Below, piece after piece: positions 46,779 through 59,200 of a stretch of DNA of 64,000 nt. A program made the translations under genes and the position numbers. Positions within the stretch are counted from its first letter, which is position 1; each line of letters starts with the position of its first letter. Origin of the DNA: Plumapathes pennacea (lineage: Eukaryota; Cnidaria; Anthozoa; Antipatharia; Myriopathidae); the NCBI GenBank assembly GCA_964036295.1, contig OZ038463.1, positions 9,663,274-9,727,273 of the forward strand, in the 5' to 3' direction. The notes under the pieces were generated by a model, which was not told the origin of the DNA, did no database searches, and saw only the letters and a list, made by a program, of their open reading frames with translations.

Positions 46779-47082
46779 ACTAAGGCTACGTCCACGCGGA
46801 TGCGTTTTCAAAAGTTTACGTTTTCGTTTCACTGAAAACTGAATAAAAGTATTGCGTATACGCCATCATTTTCAGATAAAAAACCGTTTTCAAAATCAGT
46901 TGCGTTTTCAGTGAAATTTACCGTCCACACGAAAACGCATCCTTCAAAAGCTCCACTCTGGAGAGCGTTTTCAATCAGTTTTCGTCGCCGTATTCACCGG
47001 ATACGTTGGGACGGAAGGCCAATCCGTAAAGAAAAGTTTGCGTTTTCGTAAAGAAACGGACACGTGTGGGCGGGGCCCAGGA
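46779..47082. mobile_element. GTCCACACG-type inverted-repeat element
   Basis: Starts AAGGCTACGTCCACGCGGAT and ends near ACGTGTGGGCGGGGCC. It contains many GTTTTC/GAAAAC words in both orientations, and resembles the element at 18,574-18,812. Confidence 0.55.
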
Positions 47083-47125
47083 ACCATTACAGGACGACTG
47101 TGTAACTCGGAGCCTGCCCTGCAAT

Positions 47126-47580
47126 GACTACTCTCAGTATATTCTGCGCACAGTGAAATGGCTAGTGCCTATGAAAACTAGTTATTGGCTGCGTCCACAT
47201 ATCCTGAGCCGCATCCTTAATGAACATGGTATAGTGATGATAAATTTTTACACTCTTATGTAGACGATTAATTAAAATCAACTTAAAGTCTATTTGAGCT
47301 GCTATTTCGAGCGTTACCCCCTATCCGCCGAAGGAACATGATGTTTTCTACTGCATTGACTACTCTCAGTATATTCTGCACACAATGAAATGGCTAGTGC
47401 CTATGAAAACTGGTTGGCTGCGTCGACATATCCTGAGCCGCATCCTTAATGAACACTGGTATAGTGATGATAAATTTGTACACTCTTATGTAGCCAAATT
47501 AATTAAAATCAACTTAAAGTCTATTTGAGCTGCTATTTCGAGCGTTACCCCCTATCCGCCGAAGGAACATGATGTTTTCT
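47126..47580. repeat. 232-bp tandem duplication
   Basis: Two head-to-tail copies begin GACTACTCTCAGTATATTCT at about 47,126 and 47,358. Each ends GGAACATGATGTTTTCT. They differ by a few substitutions and short indels. An ACATC pentanucleotide run follows at 47,640-47,667. Confidence 0.9.
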
Positions 47581-50500
47581 CACAGTGTTGTTACATGTTA
47601 TTGTAAAACAACAATTATGGCCGTTCAGCGGATGAAGTCTACATCACATCACATCACATCACATCATGGTCATGGTCAACTTTAGCTGGCGTAGTGTACT
47701 ACAATATCAATACCATTAGAAAAGCGTTTCTGTTTATGAAAATAAACAGTGCATGAATTATGGAAAAGGAAAAGAAAACATTGATTAAAAGTTGAGTATA
47801 CAAGTAAAGCTCTTGTGAGCTTTAACTTCGTGATCTCAATAATTTATAGGCATGCGCGCCCCAGCTGGTAGAGTTCTCTACACTGATACAAACCTTTTGC
47901 ATGTATGGCTCGACCACAACACTCGCTACAACTTGCTGTTACTGAAAATTAAATAAATTAAATAAATTCATCAGGGCGTAAAAATGGAAAGAAATAAGGA
48001 AAAACCATAAGCCGTGACGTGAAGAACTTTTCAGCCATGTCTCAGTAAAAAAATCAGCTATGTCATCGTTGCCTCGCGCTACAAGTCTACAAAGCGTTAT
48101 GTTTTGTATACTTGCTTCATTAGCCAAATCATTCTTTTGTACGTAGCAGCTGCAGGGGGTCGTGATGTGCATGAAAAAACAGGCAAAAATACGGTAAAAC
48201 GGTCGGAGTTTGATCGCAAGCGATGTAGACCTGGTACCGAAATCACTAGAGCAGCAAAACTGAAGAGTAAAAATTGTAATGACCGAGGACATTCGCTCAA
48301 AAAACACTTAGCCCTGGCAACAATGCCGGTGAGGTGTATACACACACTCCGCCATGTGTTGAGTTGTTCGTCGATTTGTTACTAAAACCGACCGAGACAC
48401 GTTTTACTCGAAAAGAAAAACTTCACCACTCGTATAACCTCTCCACGTACGTCTTCTTGATCTTCGATCTTTTCTGGAACGAGAAAACATCTTGCTGCGA
48501 ATGTACCGCAACCGCCGAACCAAGTTGTTGCAATGTACGGCCCAGAAATCTAGCGCACTACCGACTAACCAATTCGCGATCACTATCTAAATGCTACTGC
48601 TGTACAACACTCTGTTGATTGTAAATTTTCTTGTATTGAAAGTTGGCAGATAAATTGCAATTCTATCGAAAATGTGTTGTGGTATAAATAAATCTGATAA
48701 TTTCGGTATGGAATACGAAACTGCAGGCACAAACTGTGTCGCTGTGCTTGAAAACCTGTACACCTACCTCAGCTCCGTGTCTTCCAAGGCAACTTAAATT
48801 CTAATACGTCTTAGACATGTAACGCTTGGCATGGATCTGTCAAACTCTCTTTCTTTCGATCTTTCTTCTGCTCGTGGTTTCAATATGGCTGCCGTGACTG
48901 CTGCTCGCTCAATATGATAATACCGACGTCTCGCGGGTGTTACGATGTATTGTTTTAACTAATCTGTGCTTTTGTCGCGCTGCAACTTTTTGATTAATGG
49001 CCACTACCCTTAATCTGCGAACCACAATATTACGTTTTATCTACAGCTTTTGGCAAAAGAAAAGAACTAAAGGCCGAATGCTGCTGCAGATGAACAGTTC
49101 CGTTCTGTGTTGTTTTGAAGGTCATTTTGTTACCATAACTACGCGCGTAAGCGAATGTGATTTGACACTAAATTATGCAGCTGGTTTTAATTTGAACTGC
49201 TGTGGTTGGTCAAAGTTTGTTTGTTAAGGCAACAAACGAAATGTAATCACCAGGCGGCCACCTTTCATCCGCAAGAATTTATTTGATTTGAACTGCAAAA
49301 TGTTTGAGTTCTGACAAAAAGCACATAGCAGCCCTTACTGTGTTTACGGTGAAAGATAATTGTGTTTGCTTTGAAGTTAGGACACTTACATGGACTGTTG
49401 TGTTTTGAAGCACCTTTAAATCCTTCTGATTTATTTTAATTGCAAAAAAGAAAAAAAAAAAACAGAGTTCCGGTTAAAAAAGTAACGAAAGAATATCATT
49501 GCTTGCTTATACCACACTCGACTCACTGTGCTGTTGCAAGTCTTTTTCCTCAGAAATGTACGTTCATGAAAAATGCGCGCACGCAACGCACACACTCGCA
49601 CGTACCTACACGCACATACACACGCCCACGCACGCATGTGAATTCTGAAGGCATCGCTAGTAGTCGAAATTCTAGGTTTCTGCAGACGAGTGATTGTGAA
49701 GAACAGCATGCTCCCGTCTGAACCGGAGATTTGCAATGATCACCGAGCGCCTATGAGAAAATATCATCGCCCCTTGATTGTTTGCCTGAGCAGATCGCAA
49801 TCAGTTTTTGCCTTCGGAAATGTTGCCAAACCTGTTTGGGTCAATCCAACAGCGTAACATATGCAAAACTAGAGCAATTGTGCGATTACTTACGACATTC
49901 ACTATGCATCCACCAAAACTACAAACGGCCTGTGAATGAAGCCCTATTACTGATCGTGAAACGTTCAAGGATTGAATCATCCTTAATAGCAGTAGAATTG
50001 GCACCTTGTTCTTCAGTTAACTGTCTTCACTTGGTTCTTAGATGGTTTTTCTGAAAATATACTTCACTCAAGTACTACATCTCATCCGAGCGACACCAAG
50101 TATCATTGCTGTTGTAAGAATGTAGTAAGAACGATGTGTAAAAACAGTCACATGAAATGATCGAGATCCTGCAGCACTAGAGGAATTTTAGGATGGGAGG
50201 GATCGTCTTCATTTTCCCATCTTGTGGGGCCTGTGGTAGCCAGGTGACATTCAAACGGATGTGTTATAATGCATCAGATCAGGGAATGTGTGGCTGCAAG
50301 TAAGCCGCCCAATAAAATCTGCTTTAAATTACTACAAATTGGAATCTCCCTTGCACAGCATTTAGGGGTGGAAATTCGAGGCATAATAAATGCTCCTGAC
50401 ACTTACAAAAATATTTTTATACAGTGGTTTGAATCAAAGGAAATCATTCTATAAGACAATACCATGCCAAGATAATTCAGGTACAGGTACGAGATCGCAT

Positions 50501-51870
50501 ACCATCAGAAGAGTCTGGTTTACAATTACAGCTAATGAAAGAGGATATGTCCGATTGAAAGTTGCGCGATCAGCCAGTCTCAAGTGTGCATACAGTATCA
50601 ACTAGCCCTATATATGAAGTTCACGTGCTTGGCCCACTCTTGCAGGTCGTCTTTTTTATCTAACTGTTCTTGGGTATCCTAATTTGTGAATTTCTATGAA
50701 CTTTAAATCTTCTTTCGGACGTTCAAAAAGCTGCCTCAACCTCGGGTTTTATGTAATAGTTAAATTTGACTGCATTGATTCATGCAAAAAGTTTGCAAGA
50801 CGAACGTCCAATATGCTACTATTCTTGTGAGTTGCGAAGACAACGGACCTTGTTCACTCGGTTGAACGTTCTTGTTTGTGAGGCTTGCCACTTTGTGTAA
50901 GCTAGTTGTCCATTATTGTGATATTTCCATTCCGTCCAGTGTGAGATGATCGCTATTGTGGGAGTTGATTGTCCTCGTTTGCGAGATGGCTGGTCGTAGG
51001 TGTGCAGTCCTTCGGGAAAGTAACCAAGTTTGTGTCCAGCCGAATTTGCGTGAGAGTCTGATGATGCGATGGTTGCCTCAAGTATCTGAGAATTCCACTG
51101 TGTGAGTTGAGTGTTCAATTTTGTGAAGCCTCCAAGAATCAAAAGCTTGCGATTTTAGTTCTGTGAACTTGGCTGCCCATGTTTGTCTGATCTGATTCCT
51201 TGAGCTGAGTTAGTCTCACTAGGTTATGAGAGATTACCATTGTGTAAGTTCCGGAAATGCAACTTTGTGGTATAAACTAACTCTATTGAGGAGATACGTG
51301 TTCAACAGTTATCAGATAAGTCTTCTGTGATCTGAATTGACTGTCAAATTTTGTGATGGGCCTCCGAGCACCTAAAGCAGCCCAGCTGTCGTGTGATTTT
51401 CAACTGGCTTATAGTTAGTGGCATGGATTAACATCACCACTCTGTGAGCTGCAGTTCATAACAGTCCCTTATTTAAGTTGTTTTGATAACTGAGTTTGAC
51501 TATGACCCAATCTGATATCACTGCGCGCTTTTTGGTGTGTTGCCATTCATACTTTCGAAGCCCACTGCGACAAACGTCAATGAGGGACACAAAACAATCG
51601 AAACTTCGTGGAACATCTCCTGAACATGGCATCAAGAGCACCAAGCAAATGTGAAAGTGCCAGGGCCAGAGGCCGCTTGATCGTTGGCGTATGAGCACAC
51701 GGGACAGGCCACTTGAGGTTGGAACAGTTTGGGAACTCTAGGAAGCGGCTACGGATTTATGGAAGTTACGGATGTGCTATGGAAGTATTGATTCTTTGGC
51801 CATATATAGAATGTCAGCTGAAACAATATCGACATTATTTAAATTAGTACTTTACTGCAGGCTCTCACAA

Positions 51871-54800
51871 TTATGACTGTTGTCCTGATGTCTTTTTCCA
51901 TATTTTCCCTTTGCCATCGTAGTATGGCCCAAGGTCCCAAATGGAGTCTTCGTGTTCTTTTTTCTTTTTACAAGACCTTTTCTTGTTTTTTGTACACACA
52001 GTACACACCCACTGTATTGTGTCACCTCTCCAGGAGTGCGCGTACGTGCAGGCCAAAGTCTGAGACACTTCAGAACGTTCGTCTACGTGCTTGCGACATT
52101 CTTGTGACTTCTCTGCGCCCGTAACATTAACTCCGTGGTGCAGTTTCCCTTCCCAGTCAAGGTGCGTTGCTTTGAATGTCCTTTTTCTCCCGCCTTGCTT
52201 TCCAACGACTGATTTCAATGTGGAATTCTTCAAAAATGAAGGATTGCTGTGGGCTTTGGAAGGTTTGGTTGACGTTTCACGGGACGCGCCGGCTTGGACA
52301 ACACCTGCGTAAGAAAGTGGCCGAGATGAACTGTTATCCAGACTAGAGGACGAAGGAGAGGCTTGCAGAGTGTTAGAAAAGGACACTTGGTTCAAGCTTT
52401 GTGCTGCACGAGGTTGCCTTTTTAACCAGTTCAGCTGAGGGGTCGATACACTAGTCGACTGATTTGAGGATGAACTTTGAAAGAGGTCTGGATAGTCAGA
52501 TGAGAAGGCAGATGGTTTATCTTCTCCCGGAATGCGTGGTTTTTCACACCGTGCTCTTCGTTTACCACGCCCAAATCCTGCATACATCGCACTGCTTTCT
52601 ACATGGTGAACTCTCTCTTGATGTGGTTTTCTTTCTTGCATTCGAGTCTTCATTTCATCGTAATCATCTTGGTCCAGTGGATCAAACGCGTAGGGCCCAG
52701 CTACAGTAAATCCCAGGTAAAACCACAGGTCATCTTTGCTTTGTTTTGGATATCTTTTGTCGTCGAAGGGAATCCGAATACTTTGATAATTGACCACGCC
52801 TCTGAGATTTACGTCTTTTTGACCACAGACACGCTCTAGCTTGTTGAAAATCTCCTGGCTTCGCCAAAAATCGGTTTTATTTTCCTCTGACTTTCGTGAC
52901 GGCAAATTACTGGCGCTGACAAAAGCATTGAGGCCTATTCCTTTGCCGAGAAAATACTCAGCTCCTGATTTCCTGCTGTCCCGTCCTGTTCGTTCCCGAA
53001 CCAAATGCACACAGGTCTTGTAGGAATCTATTGCGACCTTAAGATTTGTGTCAAGGCTTCCATTTGGACTTGGGAAGTGTAGCATGTAGTTGTAAAAGTG
53101 GGCCCACCCTGATTTTGGATACCTTCGAACCCATTCGGTGACAACTCTTGTTAGCTCTTTAATGGGAGGTTTCTCGGTTAGTCTGAGACAGGCCTTGCAG
53201 CAGATAAACATGGCGTCTTGGGTTCCAAATCCATTGCTACATAAGTCCTTGAGTAGGTTGTACATAGTTGACATATCCGTTGAAGACATGCTGGCCCAAG
53301 AGCTGTATGGAGTTTCGTCTTTCTTGAATAGAATGTCTTCCACGACCTGTTGGTACATTGCGGGAGTACCGGCATTCAAAGACGTGTGACCCACGCTGTC
53401 ACTCAAGGAATTTCTGTCAAGTCCAGTAACCTGATAGAACGTCCGACGAAGCTTTGAAACTCTCACACCCACGTCATCAAGCTGTTTTATTTCCTTTTCG
53501 TCTCGTGTGGTTGTTCTTCGAAGTTTCATTTCTCGGAAAATTTGATTAAAAAGCATAAAGGCAGTTACGCGAAATCTCTGAATGTACTCGATATCTGCCT
53601 CAGTCAGCAATTCCTGCAGTTCTTTTGGAATGGCTTCTTTGTTGAGATATCTTGTGAAACTTGAGCAGTCTTGATGAAAACAAGGGAGTTTCTTCATAAT
53701 TTCTAGACTGGAAATGATGACTTGAATCTTTCCTATCACTGCATAATTACTTAGCTCACTTCTCGCGTTGTCTTGCGCTTTCTCGTGCATGCTGAATGCT
53801 TGCTTGGATAATTTGATGGACTCTGTTAGAGATTTGCCGTCAATCCATGGCACCTGATCTTTAAATCTGTCTTTGAGCTCTAACAGATAAAGATTTCCCT
53901 TGGTGACATAGTGATTGCTGTACAACGGCTGGTATGCAATGGCAACATCAATTGCCTTGTGTGCAGTTTCAAACCCAGTCTGGGGGACGGACAAGTGTTC
54001 ATCAGCTGGAAGCACCTCCTCCATGGCGGAATGCATTTGTTTGAAGATGGACTCGTTGTTCTTGTCGATGTTGGCAATCCCAAACTCATAGCCAATGAAT
54101 CTTGCTAGCTGTTGCCACGAGTATGCTTTATCTTCTACTTCAGTTACCTTTTCACAAAGACTGAGAAACAATTTTAGTGCTGCATTGATTCCACCATCAC
54201 TGCCCACAACGTCAGTCATCAGCAGTGAGTACCTCATGCGAACACCAGAGAAGCCAAATACTTCATCGGATCGGTCAGGATTTCCATCTGCGCTCATATC
54301 CTGTAATACAATGGTTTCAGAAAGTGTCTTGCGTTGTAGAAACACGTTGACAATTTCTTGCGCCAAGTATTTCTTGGTGTGCGAGTGACCCGTACCCATC
54401 TTTTCCAAGAGCAAGTTTGAGGTCCTCTCGAGATCCATCCGAGCTTTTGCCACCTCTCCAACTAGAGAATGCGCTGGTCTCCAGCCATGATATCCGTGTG
54501 TTTCATTAAAATCTTCAAGAAGAAGACCACCAAACCTGTCATGAATTTCATCCTTCATTAAGTTGCAGACGTCATATTTGTCTCCCCGTACGCCATACAG
54601 GTAGTCAATTAGAATTGGATGGGGGAAAATGGTTCTGCCGTCACTGTAGTAATGAAGTAGGCAACAGGAGTTGAGAACGGTTTCATAAACTTTTTCGGAT
54701 CCATCAATGAAATTCTGCGCCAGTATGCTGTCAATATGATTCTTTAGCTTCTCCTCGATCTTGAGGTAGTCTCTGCCAAACAGTTCAAGACCAAACCAAA

Positions 54801-56240
54801 TAAAACGCTTTTCTCGCTCTAAGACTTCCTCGACGCCCTTTCGTAAATCCTCGTCCTTGGTGATAGTGATCAAGATGTTTTTCACAAGATCCGTTTCCTT
54901 CTCATCTAGCTGCCTCAGTGGTGTTACCTCAAATCCAACGTCTTTACTGGATTTGGAAACGGGAAAGGTAGAAAGGATAACACACTTGGTTTGTCTCTTC
55001 TTCAGATTGTCGGATAGTCGGCTTAACTCAATCTCAGAGACGTTATCAACCAGCACCAGAACGGGGAGTGCATAATTTATGCTCTTTTCGTCATAAGCAA
55101 TTCTCTGAAACTCGTCAATTTGATAATCTGTGGTGCTTGTCAGAGCCTTAACAACAGCGCATCGATAATCTTTCTTCTTCTCCCAGAGGATGCGTCGGCA
55201 CAAAGTTGTAGCGCCTGATCCGGTCTCGTACGGAAGTGCCACTGTCTTCACGTCATTTGTGTGACGCGCAACGGCCTTTAGGGCATGTTCAACTTTTAAA
55301 CAGACTTCTCTTTCTTGAGTTCTCCGAATATCGTCGCTGTGGAAAAGGTTCAGCTGCTCGACTTGACCTCCTTTGTAAAAGGTGTCTCTGGCTTTTTCAA
55401 TGTCTTTCATATTTGAAGACAGAATTGGAAATGGGAAGTACACTTCAAGATCATTCCAGGAGTAGATCTTCTTGTTGAAGACTTCCCTGAAAGTTCCAGT
55501 GACGTAAGGCAGCTTAGTTTTTGCATTTCGATCTTTGAACTTGAAGGGGCCAAGCATATCCCTTACATTCTCTTTGAAGATGTACCACGGGATTCCAGCT
55601 GTGATGCAGTCGCTGATGTCATGCTTTAAAGCCTGCTTTGATTCTTTGATTAGTAGTTCTGCCACTGCTTTGCTTTCGCAGAGGATGGATATGCACTTAG
55701 ATGCTGCTTCTCCAAGGATGCTGAAACAAGATTCAATTACATCTGCCATTTCTGGGATGGCATTTTCTCCTAAACCGAGAAATACGCAGATTAAACGGCC
55801 TGGCTGGGAATGTGCCTTGTACGCAGAAAGTGCACGATACAGGCAATCTTTAGATGACTTGATCCATTCTTTATCGTGCATTGTGTCATGGCGAGAAATC
55901 CATGTTGTTCCACGAGTTGAAAAGGAATACTCTTCACTAGATGCCAAACTGGATTTCGTTACTTTAAAATCTTCCAACGTTATGTTTGTGGCACGCGGAG
56001 CATCCGTGGTCTCGTTGCAAGCGTAGTGAAGACCATCCTTCTTAGATGATGGATCAAACAAATCAAACACAGCAGTCCATGGAATGTTTTGGAGAAACGA
56101 CAAATCGGGCGTACCTCTATATTCCGGGGGAAGCTTGTTAGCGATAAGGATGTAGTCAAACTCCTTAGAATTGAGATTGCGCAGTCTCTCGCGCAGCACA
56201 GCATTGAGCTTCTGTATATCAGTGTCGTCTGGTTGAGGCT
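51871..56240 (-). CDS. SAMD9: SAMD9-like large terminal exon (NTPase, helical repeats, C-terminal domains)
   Basis: A 4,370-nt exon with no interruption, opening after CTTATTTTAG. It begins PQPDDTDIQKLNAVLRERL, followed by EFDYILIANKLPPEYRG and DLSFLQNIPWTAVFDLFDP, typical of the segment after AlbA_2 in SAMD9. The P-loop reads ETGSGATTLCRRILW and lacks the usual lysine. The C-terminal portion has FLGKGIGLNAFVSASNLPS and DLWFYLGFTVAGPYAFDPLD, which resemble the C-terminal region of the family. After that comes a Ser-rich linker and a terminal segment with clustered Cys/His and a KKRSCKKKKEHED basic run. Such extra C-terminal sequence is not in vertebrate SAMD9 as I know it. Confidence 0.93.
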
Positions 56241-59200
56241 CTAAAATAAGTAAAGCGGGAAGGAAACTATTGTAACCAACAATTGGTACACACTAATGAT
56301 GTACAAATCTCTAAAACTACCTGTTTATTTCTGTTATTTTATTATTTTACCGTTATGTCATAAATTTCAGTTCCTAACCAATTTTCAAGCCGTAGAGGTA
56401 TGACAACAATTTAATCAATGAATAACGATCGCTTATAATAAAGACTGTTGCTACATTGTTTGAATGTTGTGCATAGTCGCTCTCATCATAATTTGTAAAA
56501 TGCAATACAGTATTGGTAAGCTTATTGATCGCGATTATTATCTCTCTATTATAACTATGCTGTGGCATCATGGATTAAAGACAAAAAGGGACAGACGTGG
56601 CCACAACAAAAATCAAGGGAATAGTAAAACTGGGACTTACCAGCTATGAAATTGGGCACCCCTGAAAAAAGGGAAAGCAACTACTGAGTCACATCTCTAA
56701 ACAGACTAAATAATATACCGTTTAACCTGAGACAACTGAATAAAACATGGATTGTGTTGTGTTGAAGAAATCTAGTCTTCGCAAACATCCAAAAATCGGA
56801 AAATCGAAATTAGACTGGTAATGATGCCACAACTTGAACAAAGTAATCGTATTACGCAAGTGTTTGCAATTAGATCATCCAGAACAATGTCACCAGGCTC
56901 AGCTCGTTCTTTTTGGATCTGTAAAATTTTCAAATTGTCAAAGCGTCCCCATCCTGACATGTCCCCATGTACGAAGACATCTGCAGTCGCTGCAATTGTG
57001 CTTTATCAGTGCTGTTGTTCTGTCAGTGATTTCAAACACATCCCCTTTCGTCTACACGTAACTGAGTGACCCCTCCTTCTCTCATACCAACATCGAGTGC
57101 GCCCATCCCCCCACCACCCAAAAAATAATACAAAATCTTCTGCCGCTCTCCAATGATAAATAATGACCGGTGTCTAACCTGCTTTGCTTTGCATCTTCCA
57201 TTCCTTGTACTTGGCCGTCAGGGGTTGCTTTACCTGTTTCTGGACATCAATCTGTTTGATGCTCCTGGAGGCGGCATGGGTGCGGACAGCAACATCGTCA
57301 AAATCGTCTTTCACGTTGTAAAACTGGCTCAGGCCTTTCCCCCGAGGTTTAATGCGTTTCTCGGATTTTTCCACTAGCGGTTTTCCTTCCCATTTCTTTG
57401 AATAATAGATCCTGTCTTTACAGACGCTCCAATTCCGCAGAATTTCGATTTCGACAACGTACAGGTTGGTTTGCCCGCCATCTTTTGTCACAGGTACGAA
57501 CTCCAGTCGGACACACTGCTGCTCTCCTGCTTTCTGTAGTGGGCCGTCGTCACTCCTCAGGTGATCATCCAGTACAGCCTGGAAACCTTTGCAAATGTCA
57601 TCCATTGAATCTTCCACGTCTAGACCAAGGACCTCTCCACGCCTGTGTTTATCATCACCGTCCGCAATACCAAAGTACATGACTCCTTTCGTGCTCTCTG
57701 CTGAGTTTAGGCAACCACAGATAAACTTTTTGGCCTTTTCCATCATTTTCCAGGGTCGTTTGTTTTCTTGTTCACCAGCAATTGACTTAAACTCTACCAC
57801 TCTGTTTTCCTCCTCGTCTAGAATACACCCCAGGGTATACTGTGTGTCTCTTCCCTTGGAGCCAAATGGCCTTGGTTTGCCTAAAGCAAATTGGACCAAT
57901 GGTATCATTTAATCAGAGAGTCAAGAACGGAAACATTAAATACATACTGCATTAAGTACATACATACATATATAAACTAAACTTGTTTCATATAGTGGCG
58001 GACCATTATAATATGCGAGTTCTAGATTGCAACAGCCTTTGCCATAGTGACAATAGGAGCTTTGACAGCCGAGGTTAATCTAAAATATAGTTTGCCATTG
58101 TTCCCAATACAATCATGATAATTAAGTATGATGTTTTTGTAATTTTTAGCCTAGATAGTTGGTTGGGCGTTTTCTGATAATCTTACGCAGTCTTACCGCC
58201 GTCGAGAGTAAACACTTACATCTTGAAATTTTAACCTGGTCACCATCCAGTTTCGTGGTCACAAGCACGTCTACGGGTTCTCTGGCACTTGCTTGAGCAC
58301 CATAGACATCCTGCTCCTCTTTAGGTGTTTTCTTCGTGAGGATGGGGTTGACTGTACCAGTGTCGGTAACATTTTTCCGACCTCCATCTGATAATTCCTC
58401 TTGTTGTAGTGGCTCACTTGAAATACGGATCAATTGCTGGGGATTGTGGGAGTGCCAATTTTTATCACCTCCTTGTTTAGCCTCGTATGCTTTCTCGCTG
58501 TGATGACCATGTTTTGTGCAGTTTGAAGAATCTTCTGCAGGTTGTCGTTCTCTTGCAGAGAACCGTGGTTTATCCTCTTCTCTGGCCTGTTCATGAGGCC
58601 ATATTTGTGCTGTGGGACAATTTTCGTCTCTCGGTTGGCGATCTTTTGCTGGAAAAGATACCGCGGCCATAATTTACCAACACAGTAAAACTTTCATTAA
58701 ACTATGTCTGATAAAAAGATCACTTTCACCATGATTGTGAAGCGTTAAGATGTAAATGTAACAGAGGCAATACACTGCGTGTTTCTTTTTCACTAGCATA
58801 TTTTGGAACACTATTCCGCAGAAGGAAGAATGACATGGCAAGAAATACTTTTGAGGAAAATTAAGGTTTCTGTGAGATTTTCACGTGAGAGGTAAAGTTT
58901 GAAAAACCTGTTCCACATGCAAAACTACTCAAAAATCTTTAACCTAATATTGATTTATATTCCACAATGAACATTTCCGTTATAAATGCAGGCGTATGTA
59001 GTTGCTGTATACAGATAAACTGAAGAGATAAAAGGTTTTAATATAGAACGACATTTACTCATACCTTGAATTTCTGTGTTTGGTTCTTCCTGGGAAATGA
59101 TCCCTTCAATTTCGCCTGTCACGCTCTCTTCCCCAGTGGGTGTTAATGCGAAGCGAAGCGAGGAAGCTTTGTCATTTAGGTTACCCGACATTATCAGGAT

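Larger units (their letters stand above)
46512..51870. other. Intergenic region between the DCDC2-like and SAMD9-like genes
   Basis: No conserved coding exon recognised across 5.3 kb. It contains an inverted-repeat element (about 46,779-47,082), a 232-bp tandem duplication (47,126-47,580) ending in an ACATC pentanucleotide run, a purine/pyrimidine-alternating CA-rich stretch (49,575-49,640), and a peculiar segment dense in TTGTGA-like words (50,825-51,460). The right end should be the 3' UTR of the SAMD9-like gene. Short frames here show no recognisable motif. Confidence 0.6.

Noticed and set aside
55535..56026. 163-codon plus-strand frame
   Set aside because: Antisense shadow of the conserved SAMD9-like terminal exon.
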